Origin: Desulfobacteraceae bacterium 4572_89
GTDB lineage: Bacteria > Desulfobacterota > Desulfobacteria > Desulfobacterales > Desulfobacteraceae
Assembly: GCA_002085465.1 (NCBI GenBank)
Contig: NBML01000039.1
Span: 1 to 25,645 of the forward strand
DNA: 25,645 bases
Direction of reading: 5' to 3'
Part shown: positions 1 to 8,498 of the stretch, one piece after another
How the letters are laid out: each line of letters begins with the position of its first letter
How positions within the stretch are numbered: the first letter of the stretch is position 1
The notes under the pieces: generated by a model
Seen by the model: the letters and a program-made list of their open reading frames with translations, nothing else
Told to the model about the DNA's origin: nothing
The model's database searches: none
Position numbers and translations under genes: made by a program

Positions 1-1
1 G

Positions 2-472
2 GCAGGTATTGTCCACCACGATCTGCGACCACACATCCTTATGCTGGACGAAAGACAGAAAGTTCACCTTATCGATATGGGGCTTGCATCAAGTGATCTT
101 AAGCCGGACCCCATTGTAGCAGCCGGCCTTGGCCCCCAGGGTAATTTACTCTACCTGGCGCCGGAACTCATCCAGGGCAGGCGCGGAGATCCACGAAGCG
201 ATATTTATGCCCTTGGCGTTCTACTCTACCTGGCAATAACCGGCCATCTGCCTTTTACCGAAAAGAGGCAATCTCTACAGAAATGGCTGCAGCAAAAAGA
301 ACAGATTACACCTCCGAAAAATTACCGGGCCAGCCTCCCTGTTTCTATAGAACAAGTTGTTCTCAAGGCGATGTCTCACGATATCAATAAACGATATCAA
401 TGGATAGAAGATATGTTGGAGGATCTGAGCCATGAGATATCTTGCAATTTACAAAGGGATTCTCTATTTTAA
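2..472 (+). CDS. Ser/Thr protein kinase-like protein, C-terminal part (5' end outside window)
   Basis: The reading frame is open from base 2, so the gene begins upstream of the window. What remains is the C-lobe of a Hanks-type kinase: a catalytic-loop segment HHDLRPHILMLD (bases 14-49), a DMG in place of DFG (after HLI), the P+1 region LAPE, the helix-F motif SDIYALGVLLYLAITGHLPF and a helix-I-like KAMSHDINKRY. In the usual loop HRDxKPxN the Asn binds Mg2+; here that position reads Ile and the Lys reads Arg, so activity may be weak or lost, although the Asp is kept. It ends without any extra domain. The histidine kinase gene follows 29 bp later on the same strand with its own ribosome site (GGAGA), which suggests one transcription unit. 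The fold is secure; the substrate and whether it phosphorylates anything are unknown. Confidence 0.85.
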   Translation, partial: AGIVHHDLRPHILMLDERQKVHLIDMGLASSDLKPDPIVAAGLGPQGNLLYLAPELIQGRRGDPRSDIYALGVLLYLAITGHLPFTEKRQSLQKWLQQKEQITPPKNYRASLPVSIEQVVLKAMSHDINKRYQWIEDMLEDLSHEISCNLQRDSLF

Positions 473-501
473 CAATTGAAACACCAAATGGAGAATAATC
501 A

Positions 502-2937
502 ATGCCTTCAAAAATAGTTAACCTAAGATTCAAATTCATCACAGGGCTTGTGCTGTTTGCGGTAGCTCTAGGTATCTGTATCAGTATTATTATCTACTTT
601 CACTTAAACCATATCATGAAATCGGAAATCAGCCAGCGGTCCAGGATGCTCCTGGCCCAGTCCAACGCTGTTCAAAACTATGTCAAGACCGTATTAAGAC
701 CTGAAATGTTCAAAACCCTTCCCCAGGGACGGTTTGTGTTAAAGGCCATGTCTTCCTCATATATTTCAAGAGAAGTGATGGCCCACCTTAATGTAGACGA
801 CACATCTGCTTTCCATTACAGGCGGGTTTCCATTAAACCCAGAAATCTTAAATCAACACCCGATAATTTTGAACGCAACCTTATTGCTGTTTTCAACAGG
901 GATAAGGCCCTGAAAACCTGGGAAGATAACACCATGGTGGGAGATCAAGAGTATCATCTGGTGGCAAGGCCGGTTACGTTCAGTGAATCCTGCATGCAAT
1001 GCCATGGTGATCCTGAGGATGCCCCCAAAGAACTCAAGGATATTTACGGCGATAAAAACGGGTTTCATTACATCGTGGGGGATGTCGGGGGTGTGGTGGT
1101 GGCAGGATTTCCCGTGGCTATGATAAAGACGCCTGTAAAAGAAGTTACCCTCCGATATCTGACTCTCTACTTTCTGGGAATCCTAATTTTTGCCGCCTTG
1201 ATCAGCCTTTTTTTTGACCGGTTGGTCATGAAAAAACTTCATACCCTGTCATTGATCTTTAAAACAAGATTTTCAGGCAGGCAGGAACAGAGCATTATCG
1301 ACAGGCTAGAGCAAAAAGGAGAAATTGAAGGGCTGATCGAAGGGGTTGATGAACTGGCCGGTTGCCTTTCCAATGCCCGGCATGAACTTGAGGATTATGC
1401 CCAGAATCTTGAACTCAAAGTAGAAGACCGGACGAAAGAGCTCAAATTCAAAGCTAAAAAACACCTTGGAGACGTCCGGCTCTTCGTAAAGCTGCTCTCC
1501 GGGTTCGGGGGGTCCCTTGATACCCAACAGCTAATTTCAGGTGTCCTTGAAAGCGTGGGAAAGCGCTTTAAAGCAGACCAGATCATTTACCACTGCACAA
1601 TGGCTTCGGAAAAAGCCTATTCCTGGAAACCCGACACAACAATTTCAAACCTGGATGTTGATATCAAGGAACTCTTATGGAAAGATGACATCCTGATCCG
1701 GGAGAACCAATTATATATCCCTATAAAATCCTCTGGGAGTCACTGGGGAATTCTGCGTATCTTCTGGACCAGGACTTTGATACCCGATGATCTGGACCCT
1801 GACATCCTCCTGGCCCTGGGTCAGCAGGTAGGGATTCTTATTGAAAATATCCAGGCATTTTCTAATATCCGATTTCAAAACGATATGCTGCAATCCATTT
1901 TTGAAGGGATTGCAGATCCCCTGCTGCTAATCGATTCCGACTGCAGGATCATCATTGCAAACAAGGCCAGTAAAAGTATTCTTACAAAAAAGAAGAAAAA
2001 CAACCAGCAAAAGGAACTCAAAAAATTTCTTTGTATGGAAACCGCTTCCCATGAACCTTACAATATCTTAAAGCAGGTAATCGAAGGAGAAGCCCCTATC
2101 AGCAAGGAGATAAAAACCCCGGATGAAAGATATTTCAGTATTGATCTCTACCCATTGCCAAGGCGGGACCAGTCAAGTCTGCGAATTGTTCTGTCTGCCC
2201 GGAATATAACTTTGGAAAAACAGATGATCGAACGGATGCAACAGACAGAACGCTTAAGTGCCATTGGGAAAATGGCTGCCGGTATCGCCCATGAGGTCAA
2301 CAATCCTCTGGGAGTGATCCAGTGTTATACTGATCTTGTCAAAGACGCGGTGGATGACCCTGCAACCCTAGACGATATTGATGTCATTTTAAAACATACC
2401 CGAAATGTCCAGACCATTGTCCAAGATCTCCTCAATCTTTCAAGACCCAAACAAGCAATTTCGGGAAAATGCAGTATCAACATGGTCGTCGCCAATATCA
2501 TTGATGTGTTTAAAACCCAGGCAGTATCAAAGAGGATCATCGTCAAATCAGATCTAAAAGAAAATCTTCCGGACATCAAATGTGATGCCGCCATTTTAGA
2601 GCAGATTCTGACCAATCTCTGGCTCAATGCCTTTGACGCCCTTCTGGAATTTGGAGGAAAAATCACTATTTCCACTCAATTGGCGAAAAAAGATCATGTC
2701 CTGCTCTGTATTGAAGATAATGGACCGGGCATCCCGGATCATGTTATTTCTCAGATATTTGATCCGTTCTATACCACGAAGGAGGTTGGGAAAGGAACCG
2801 GTCTGGGGCTTTCTGTTGTGTACGGGTTTATCAATGAACTTGGCGGCCGTATTGAAGTCGAAAGTGATGAGACCACCATTTTTAACATTTTCTTTCCCGT
2901 GGTCAAACCGGGAACAAATATTAAGGATATAGAATGA
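502..2937 (+). CDS. Membrane sensor histidine kinase with Tll0287-like (DUF3365) heme-type sensor, GAF-like and PAS domains
   Basis: 811 residues. A membrane helix at about 11-33 and another at about 218-238 enclose a periplasmic sensor whose CMQCHGDP at 164-171 is a CxxCH heme-c attachment motif, as in Tll0287/DUF3365 sensors. Then come a linker with coiled coil (about 270-320), a weak GAF-like region (about 320-450), a PAS-like region (about 460-570), HisKA with phospho-acceptor His597 in AAGIAHEVNNPLG, and HATPase_c with N-box NLWLNAFDAL (705-714), DNGPGIP (739-745), FDPFYTTK (753-760) and GTGLGL (765-770). All catalytic boxes are present. The start has GGAGA 8 bases upstream. The stop overlaps the start of the response regulator (ATGA at 2934-2937), so the two are almost certainly cognate. 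A redox or small-gas signal is inferred from the heme motif only. The GAF assignment is the weakest. Confidence 0.92.
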   Translation: MPSKIVNLRFKFITGLVLFAVALGICISIIIYFHLNHIMKSEISQRSRMLLAQSNAVQNYVKTVLRPEMFKTLPQGRFVLKAMSSSYISREVMAHLNVDDTSAFHYRRVSIKPRNLKSTPDNFERNLIAVFNRDKALKTWEDNTMVGDQEYHLVARPVTFSESCMQCHGDPEDAPKELKDIYGDKNGFHYIVGDVGGVVVAGFPVAMIKTPVKEVTLRYLTLYFLGILIFAALISLFFDRLVMKKLHTLSLIFKTRFSGRQEQSIIDRLEQKGEIEGLIEGVDELAGCLSNARHELEDYAQNLELKVEDRTKELKFKAKKHLGDVRLFVKLLSGFGGSLDTQQLISGVLESVGKRFKADQIIYHCTMASEKAYSWKPDTTISNLDVDIKELLWKDDILIRENQLYIPIKSSGSHWGILRIFWTRTLIPDDLDPDILLALGQQVGILIENIQAFSNIRFQNDMLQSIFEGIADPLLLIDSDCRIIIANKASKSILTKKKKNNQQKELKKFLCMETASHEPYNILKQVIEGEAPISKEIKTPDERYFSIDLYPLPRRDQSSLRIVLSARNITLEKQMIERMQQTERLSAIGKMAAGIAHEVNNPLGVIQCYTDLVKDAVDDPATLDDIDVILKHTRNVQTIVQDLLNLSRPKQAISGKCSINMVVANIIDVFKTQAVSKRIIVKSDLKENLPDIKCDAAILEQILTNLWLNAFDALLEFGGKITISTQLAKKDHVLLCIEDNGPGIPDHVISQIFDPFYTTKEVGKGTGLGLSVVYGFINELGGRIEVESDETTIFNIFFPVVKPGTNIKDIE

Positions 2938-4325
2938 AGAACTTCTCCATACTGGTTGTTGATGATGACAAGGATTTTCTCAAAGGCATTATCAGGGTCT
3001 TGGGAAAAAAATTTACAAAATTTGACATCATCGGCCGATCTTCAGGTGAAAGCGCTGTTACAGCCCTGGAAAAAAATAAAATCGGTGTCATGCTTTCCGA
3101 TCTTCGCATGCCGGGCATGTCCGGGCATGAACTGCTCGTAAAAGGTCTGGAACTTAACCCCCACCTCTGCGGGATCATGATCACAGGCCATGCCACGATT
3201 GAAAATGCTGTCAAGGCCCTTAAAATGGGAGCATGGGATTTTATCACCAAGCCTGTGGAGAGGGAGACACTCTACCATACTGTGGAAAGGGCGATTGATC
3301 ATTATTCCCTTGCCAGTGAAAACCAGCGTCTCCAGAAAATTATCAAAACCTTGAACGCTGATCAGTCCTTTCACTGGGAGAGCAAAGTCATGAAACAGCT
3401 CCAGGAAAAGATCACCGCCATTGCCGTAACAGATTATACCGTCCTGATTACCGGGGAATCCGGATGCGGAAAAGAATATATTGCCACAGCCATTCACAAG
3501 CTTTCAAACAGAAAAAATGCGTCCTGCCGTGCATTAAACTGCCCTGCCATCCCTGAGCAACTTCTGGAAAGTGAGCTTTTCGGTCATGTAAAAGGAGCCT
3601 TTACAGGGGCTCAAAGGGATCGGGAAGGATTTTTCATGGCAGCAGATAAGGGGACCCTGATCCTTGATGAAATCGGAGACATCACACCGGCTATCCAGGC
3701 CAAACTTCTTAAATTCCTGCAGGACAAGGAGGTCAAGCCTGTGGGCTCCAGCACCTCAAAAACAACCGATGTCAGAATCATTGCACTGACCAACCAGGAA
3801 CTTGAGAAAAAAATCCTTGACCACAGCTTCCGCAAGGATCTGTATTACCGCCTCAATGTGCTCTCCATAAAAGTTCCTCCATTACGGGAAAGAAAAGACG
3901 ACATTCCCGTCCTGGTTCGGGAATTTATTCTTAAAACCTGCCAGGAAATGAGCATGGAACCCATGGAAATAGATCCTGTAGCCCTGGCTTATCTTGCAAG
4001 ACAGCCCTGGCCGGGAAATGTTCGGGAGTTGTTAAACTATGTCCGGCGACTGGCTGTTTTCTCAAATGGAAACACCATTGACCTTGCCCTGATCAACCTT
4101 GTGGAGGGCAACCTTGAAGAAACACCCGCAATTGTCGGTCCCATTCTTTACAGGGATGCAAAAAAGGAGGTATTGGATATTTTTTCTAAAAATTATCTGA
4201 CCCGACTTTTTGAAACCACCCGGGGTAATATTTCAAAAACCTCACGAATCAGCGGCCTTGAACGGGCATCCATTCAAAAAATTATCAAACGTCTGGATAT
4301 GGATATATCCCAATTCAGGCGGTAA
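2934..4325 (+). CDS. NtrC-family sigma-54-dependent response regulator
   Basis: 463 residues with three domains. The receiver domain (1-120) has acidic pocket D10-D12, phospho-acceptor Asp56 in LSDLRMPG and Lys106. The AAA+ domain (about 145-385) has Walker A GESGCGKE at 174-181 (Cys where Thr is usual), the sigma-54 contact loop GAFTGA at 221-226, Walker B LILDEIGD at 242-249 and conserved PWPGNVREL. The C-terminal Fis-type helix-turn-helix covers about the last 40 residues (GNISKTSRISGLERASIQKII). It should activate sigma-54 promoters after phosphorylation by the histidine kinase it overlaps by 4 bp. I found no convincing -24/-12 promoter in the window, so its targets are probably elsewhere. 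It converges on the helicase gene across 128 bp. Confidence 0.95.
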   Translation: MKNFSILVVDDDKDFLKGIIRVLGKKFTKFDIIGRSSGESAVTALEKNKIGVMLSDLRMPGMSGHELLVKGLELNPHLCGIMITGHATIENAVKALKMGAWDFITKPVERETLYHTVERAIDHYSLASENQRLQKIIKTLNADQSFHWESKVMKQLQEKITAIAVTDYTVLITGESGCGKEYIATAIHKLSNRKNASCRALNCPAIPEQLLESELFGHVKGAFTGAQRDREGFFMAADKGTLILDEIGDITPAIQAKLLKFLQDKEVKPVGSSTSKTTDVRIIALTNQELEKKILDHSFRKDLYYRLNVLSIKVPPLRERKDDIPVLVREFILKTCQEMSMEPMEIDPVALAYLARQPWPGNVRELLNYVRRLAVFSNGNTIDLALINLVEGNLEETPAIVGPILYRDAKKEVLDIFSKNYLTRLFETTRGNISKTSRISGLERASIQKIIKRLDMDISQFRR

Positions 4326-4386
4326 GGGTTTACCGGAAGCATTACCTGTTTTCCCAAAAAATCTATGGGAATACGAGTAAACCTTA
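4323..4386. terminator. Nested inverted repeats between converging genes (possible bidirectional terminator)
   Basis: TAAGGGTTTAC at 4323-4333 pairs, with one bulge, with GTAAACCTTA at 4377-4386; inside it TTCCCA (4351-4356) pairs with TGGGAA (4366-4371). It lies at the stop of the response regulator and faces the end of the helicase gene. There is no clear U-run, so termination is inferred from position and structure only. Confidence 0.35.
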
Positions 4387-4453
4387 TTGATTTAAATTGA
4401 TTCCTTCGGCTACTATTGTCAGGGCCGTTTTCTAAATTTATAATGTATGCAAA

Positions 4454-5704
4454 TCAATTCGATTTTTTTCTCTTTTTTCTGGATTTTTTCCTTTGTTTTT
4501 CCCAATCCTCATGCTCCTGGATCAGGTCCTGGATGGTTTCCGGCTCATTGGATGCCTGGATAACCAGGGTATATTCTTTTTTACTGACTGGGATAACTTC
4601 TATTTGTTTGTTTAAAAAACCCTGGATATCTTCCAGCAGAGTTTGTTCTTCTTTGCTGCAAAAGGAGATGGCCTGGCCCTTCTGGGTTCCCCTGCCTGTT
4701 CTTCCCACCCTGTGGACATAATTTTCTTTTTTTTCAGGCAGATCATAATTGATCACAAAATCCACATTGGGGATATCAATACCCCTGGCACTGACATCCG
4801 TTGCAATGAGGATCTTTGCCCACCCGTGTTTAAACTGGGCCATCACATCGGTTCTTTGATCCTGATCTTTGTCTCCGTGTATGGTCAAAGATTTTATATT
4901 GCCTCTTTTCAGGGCCTTTGCCACACGCTCGGCCCTTACCCTGGTCCTGACAAAGATCATTATCCTGGCATCTTCATTGTCCCGTATGAATTTGCGAAGA
5001 AAAAAACGCTTATCATCCATTTCCACAAAAACCACCCCATGGGAAACATTTTTAGCAACAGGATCATCCGGAGAAATCTGGATTCGAATGGCAGAGCTTT
5101 TGACCTGGGAAAAGGCAAGTTTCTTTATTTCCTTATTAATGGTGGCGGAAAAAAACAGGGTCTGGTGGCGGTGAATTAATTTCCTTTTCACCGCTTCAAT
5201 GTCTTTGATAAACCCCTTGTCCAGCATCTGGTCTGCCTCGTCCAGGACCAGGACCCCCACTTTCCTGGTAGCAATCACTCCCTGGCTGATAAGGTCAAAC
5301 ATCCGGCCGGGAGTTGCAATGAGCACATCAATACCGTCTTTAAGCTTTTTGATCTGGGGGTCCTGCTCCACCCCGCCGAATACTGCAAAGGGCTTTACCT
5401 TTGTATGGCTGGACAGGGTGTCAAACACATCTCCGATCTGGGCTGCCAGTTCCCTTGTGGGAACCATGATTATGCAATGGATACCAAAGGAACGTTTTGA
5501 ACTTTTAGCCCTGTGAATCTTATCAATAATGGGAATTGCAAAGGCAGCTGTCTTTCCTGTTCCGGTCTGGGCTATTGCCAGGACATCTTCGCCTTTCATG
5601 ATGGAAGGAATTGCCTTGAACTGAATATCAGTAGGCCTTTTAAATCCTTCTGAGGCCAGATTTTTCTTGATGGCCGAATCAATATGATATGTCTCAAATT
5701 TCAT
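4454..5704 (-). CDS. rhlE: DEAD-box ATP-dependent RNA helicase (RhlE-like)
   Basis: 416 residues with the full motif set in order: Q motif GFKRPTDIQ (20-28), motif I AQTGTGKT (45-52), PTREL (82-86), GG (110-111), TPGR (131-134), DEAD (155-158), SAT (186-188), motif IV IMIFVRT (248-254), motif V ATDVSARGID (301-310) and motif VI HRVGRTGR (331-338). It ends in a short very basic tail (RKKSRKKRKK), typical of RhlE-type helicases that unwind structured RNA, for example in ribosome assembly, RNA decay or cold growth. It lies 71 bp after the dihydropyrimidinase gene on the same strand, so read-through from the pyrimidine operon is possible, but the AT-rich gap could hold its own promoter. No functional link with pyrimidine breakdown is implied. 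The choice of rhlE over other DEAD-box symbols is moderate. Confidence 0.93.
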   Translation of the reverse strand: MKFETYHIDSAIKKNLASEGFKRPTDIQFKAIPSIMKGEDVLAIAQTGTGKTAAFAIPIIDKIHRAKSSKRSFGIHCIIMVPTRELAAQIGDVFDTLSSHTKVKPFAVFGGVEQDPQIKKLKDGIDVLIATPGRMFDLISQGVIATRKVGVLVLDEADQMLDKGFIKDIEAVKRKLIHRHQTLFFSATINKEIKKLAFSQVKSSAIRIQISPDDPVAKNVSHGVVFVEMDDKRFFLRKFIRDNEDARIMIFVRTRVRAERVAKALKRGNIKSLTIHGDKDQDQRTDVMAQFKHGWAKILIATDVSARGIDIPNVDFVINYDLPEKKENYVHRVGRTGRGTQKGQAISFCSKEEQTLLEDIQGFLNKQIEVIPVSKKEYTLVIQASNEPETIQDLIQEHEDWEKQRKKSRKKRKKSN

Positions 5705-5775
5705 GGGAATAGCTGCCTTTATTATTCATAGTATAAATAAGTTCAACAGACCAAAGTCTTTATTTATTATATATA

Positions 5776-7167
5776 CTATTCCACCATTAATGGCACGCGT
5801 TTAACAAACCTGCCATAGCCTTTTTCCCCGACAAATTCCACATGATCATCTTTCCATTGGGAAACTTTTTTACCACGCACATATACTTCAACAGGCATAC
5901 CCGTCATTTCCATGCCTTCATAGGGTGTATAATCCACATTCATATGAAGTTTTTCCTGGGTAATGGTAAATTTTTGTTCAGGATCAAAAATAACAATATC
6001 TGCATCCTTTCCAACCTGGATCTCTCCTTTATCTGCAAGGCCAAACATCTTTGCCGTGCTTGTGGATAAAATATCAACCATTTTTTCAAGGGTAATCCTT
6101 CCTTTAACAACACCCTCGGAATGCATGAGCATCAAAAGGGTCTCAATGCCCGGGGCACCATTGGGTATTTTTTTATAATCATCAGTCCCGTTCATATCTT
6201 TTTTGCCATTAATATCAAAGGGGCAATGGTCTGTTGCAACAACCTGGACATCCCCCTGGTTTATTCCTTCCCAGAGCGCCCCATTGCTTTCCTTTGTCCT
6301 CAATGGAGGAGACATTACATATTTTGCCCCGTTAAACCCTGATTCCTTATATCGTTCTTCATCCAGAAGAAGGTATTGGGGGCAGGTTTCAGCAAAAACA
6401 TTGATTCCTTTATCCCTTGCTTCTTTCACCCGGGCCAGGCCCTCTTTGGATGAGAGATGGACAATATAGATTCTGGAACCGGTCATTTCCACCATTTTGG
6501 CTGCCCTGGATACTGCCTCTTCTTCGGCAATATTGGGACGACTCTTTGCATGGAAATAGGGTGAAAGCTTGCCCTGCTTTTCAAACTCCTCATTTAAATG
6601 ATCAATAATATGAACATTTTCTGCATGGACCTGGACAAGGCCTCCATGTTTTTTCGTCTGTTTGAGCAGTGTGATCATTGTTGCATCATCCACCCGGAAA
6701 TCATAGACCATGAAAATTTTAAAACTTGGGGTTCCATATTCATGGATGGCATCCTTGATTTCCTCAATAACCTCCGGTCTTGGATCCATTATGGCAGGGT
6801 GAAGGGAATAATCCACAGCAACTTTATCCTTTGCCCAGGATTTTTTTCTTTCAACTGCCTCAAAAATAGATTCCCCTTTCTGCTGTAAATCAAAATCAAC
6901 CACAGATGTTACCCCGCCGCAGGCTGCCGCAATGGTACCTGTCTCGTAATCATCCTGGGCAAAGGTTCCCATGAAAGGCATTGCCAGGTGGGTATGGGGA
7001 TCAATGGCACCGGGTAAAACATATTTACCCTCTGCATCAATAATTGTGTCAGCTTTAAAATCCAATTTCTCTCCAAGGGCTTTAATTTTACCCTCTTCAA
7101 CATATACATCGGCAATATATTTGCCCGTGGAAGTAACAACCAGACCATTTTGTATTAAGAGTGACAT
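5776..7167 (-). CDS. hydA: Dihydropyrimidinase (D-hydantoinase family)
   Basis: 463 residues, normal length. This cyclic amidohydrolase opens 5,6-dihydrouracil/dihydrothymine to N-carbamoyl-beta-alanine or its methyl form. The two-metal site is complete: His58 and His60 in DPHTH, a probable carbamylated Lys150 in FKIFMVYD, His181 in VQVHAEN, His237 in IYIVHLSS and Asp313 in ATDHCPF. The start is supported by AAGGAGGA 6 bases upstream. It lies 29 bp after preA, and the order preT-preA-hydA matches the first two steps of the reductive pyrimidine pathway. Hydantoin or another cyclic imide is a possible side substrate, since this family is promiscuous, but the neighbours make dihydropyrimidine the most likely natural one. 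Confidence 0.93.
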   Translation of the reverse strand: MSLLIQNGLVVTSTGKYIADVYVEEGKIKALGEKLDFKADTIIDAEGKYVLPGAIDPHTHLAMPFMGTFAQDDYETGTIAAACGGVTSVVDFDLQQKGESIFEAVERKKSWAKDKVAVDYSLHPAIMDPRPEVIEEIKDAIHEYGTPSFKIFMVYDFRVDDATMITLLKQTKKHGGLVQVHAENVHIIDHLNEEFEKQGKLSPYFHAKSRPNIAEEEAVSRAAKMVEMTGSRIYIVHLSSKEGLARVKEARDKGINVFAETCPQYLLLDEERYKESGFNGAKYVMSPPLRTKESNGALWEGINQGDVQVVATDHCPFDINGKKDMNGTDDYKKIPNGAPGIETLLMLMHSEGVVKGRITLEKMVDILSTSTAKMFGLADKGEIQVGKDADIVIFDPEQKFTITQEKLHMNVDYTPYEGMEMTGMPVEVYVRGKKVSQWKDDHVEFVGEKGYGRFVKRVPLMVE

Positions 7168-7196
7168 CTTATCCTCCTTGCTATGGCAATATAAAT

Positions 7197-8498
7197 TTAT
7201 AATACTTTCTTTGTGGCAAATGGCTTATATTTTATCTGGGATTCCAAACTTTTATCCATTACGCAGGCATCCTGTCTATTCCATGTTCCAGGCATCTCTG
7301 TAAAAGAGATAAGATCGGAAACAGGGCAGACAAAGCTGCAGATCATACAGCTTAAACATTTGTCCTCAATTAAAACAGGTCGCCTTTTTTCCCTATCCCA
7401 GTCAAGGGCAAAGCCTCCTGCATCCCTGCATACGGTATAACATTGACCGCACCCCACACATTTTTCAAGATCATATTGGGCCCGGCCCTGTCTTTTCAGG
7501 TCAAATTTATCCGTTGTTTTAAGATTAACAAGGGCCTTACCCACAAGGTCCTGAACCCTTGCTATGTCTTTTTCAACCATAAAGTCGGTCAACCCTTCTA
7601 TCATATCCTCAACAATACCATACCCGTAATGGATGATTCCCGTGGTAACCTGGATGGTGGAAGAACCCAGGAGAATATATTCCAGAGCATCAATCCATGT
7701 TTCAATTCCACCGATGCCAGACAGGGGCAGGGAAAGTTCTTCACATTTTGCCATGTCTGAGATAAACCGAAGTCCTATGGGTTTTATGGCAGGACCCGAG
7801 GTCCCGCTGACAGAACTGAGTCCAAAAACATTGGGTTTGGGTATCAATAGATCCAGATCAATCTGGGAAATCCCGGAAACCGTGTTGATGGCGGAAATGG
7901 CATCAGCCCCGCCCTGTTTGGCATAAAGGGCAGGCTCATTCATGTCTGTAATATTAGGGGTCATTTTTGCAATCACCGGTATGGATACGCAGTCTTTTAC
8001 AGTGGCTGTAAATTTTTCAATAAGATCAAAGGCCTTGCCCACATGGTGGCCTGCCCCTTCCACTGACATGTGGGGGCATGAAAAATTCAGTTCCAGCATA
8101 TCCGCACCATTGTCTTCAGATACCTTGGCAAGGTATGCCCATTCATCATTGGAAAAACCCATGATGCTGGAGATAAGCACATGATCCGGATAATTTTTCT
8201 TTAAATACAGAAAATCCATTAAATTATCTTTAAGGGGCCTGTCTGAAATCATTTCAACATTCTGAAGACCCACTAGCCTTTTATTACCATACCCATATCC
8301 GTTCATTCGTGGAGAAGGGTGAATAATGGGGGTGGTATCTGAATTCAAGGTCTTGAAAACAACACCGCTCCACCCGGCTTCAAAGGACCTGGCTACCATT
8401 TCAGCGCTGTTTGATACTGGAGATGATGAAAGAAGAAAGGGATTTTTAAAACTTACACCACAAAAATCAATGGACAGATCAATATCTTTTTTATTCAT
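7197..8498 (-). CDS. preA: NAD-dependent dihydropyrimidine dehydrogenase subunit PreA
   Basis: 433 residues. The N-terminal part (about 5-310) is a dihydroorotate-dehydrogenase-like FMN barrel (DFCGVSFKNPFLLSSSPV, NFSCPH, AKMTPNITDM, SGIGGIETW, QVTTGI). The C-terminal part has two 4Fe-4S clusters: Cys347/350/353/357 and Cys381/384/387/391. It reduces uracil and thymine to the 5,6-dihydro forms, with electrons from NADH supplied by PreT. The active-site loop after NFSCPH reads GAGHHVGK, with no Cys where mammalian DPD has its catalytic Cys; as far as I recall E. coli PreA also has Val there, so this appears to be normal for the bacterial type. Its start overlaps the end of preT by 8 bp, which suggests translational coupling and fixed subunit stoichiometry. 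Confidence 0.95.
   Translation of the reverse strand: MNKKDIDLSIDFCGVSFKNPFLLSSSPVSNSAEMVARSFEAGWSGVVFKTLNSDTTPIIHPSPRMNGYGYGNKRLVGLQNVEMISDRPLKDNLMDFLYLKKNYPDHVLISSIMGFSNDEWAYLAKVSEDNGADMLELNFSCPHMSVEGAGHHVGKAFDLIEKFTATVKDCVSIPVIAKMTPNITDMNEPALYAKQGGADAISAINTVSGISQIDLDLLIPKPNVFGLSSVSGTSGPAIKPIGLRFISDMAKCEELSLPLSGIGGIETWIDALEYILLGSSTIQVTTGIIHYGYGIVEDMIEGLTDFMVEKDIARVQDLVGKALVNLKTTDKFDLKRQGRAQYDLEKCVGCGQCYTVCRDAGGFALDWDREKRRPVLIEDKCLSCMICSFVCPVSDLISFTEMPGTWNRQDACVMDKSLESQIKYKPFATKKVL

Noticed and set aside
4643..5179. 178-codon open frame opposite the helicase gene
   Set aside because: It is antisense to conserved helicase motifs and has no family-like features.
5706..5782. 7-bp inverted repeat GGAATAG/CTATTCC spanning the gap between helicase and dihydropyrimidinase genes
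   Set aside because: The arms are 63 bp apart, one arm lies inside the coding end, and the region is AT-rich; no function can be argued.
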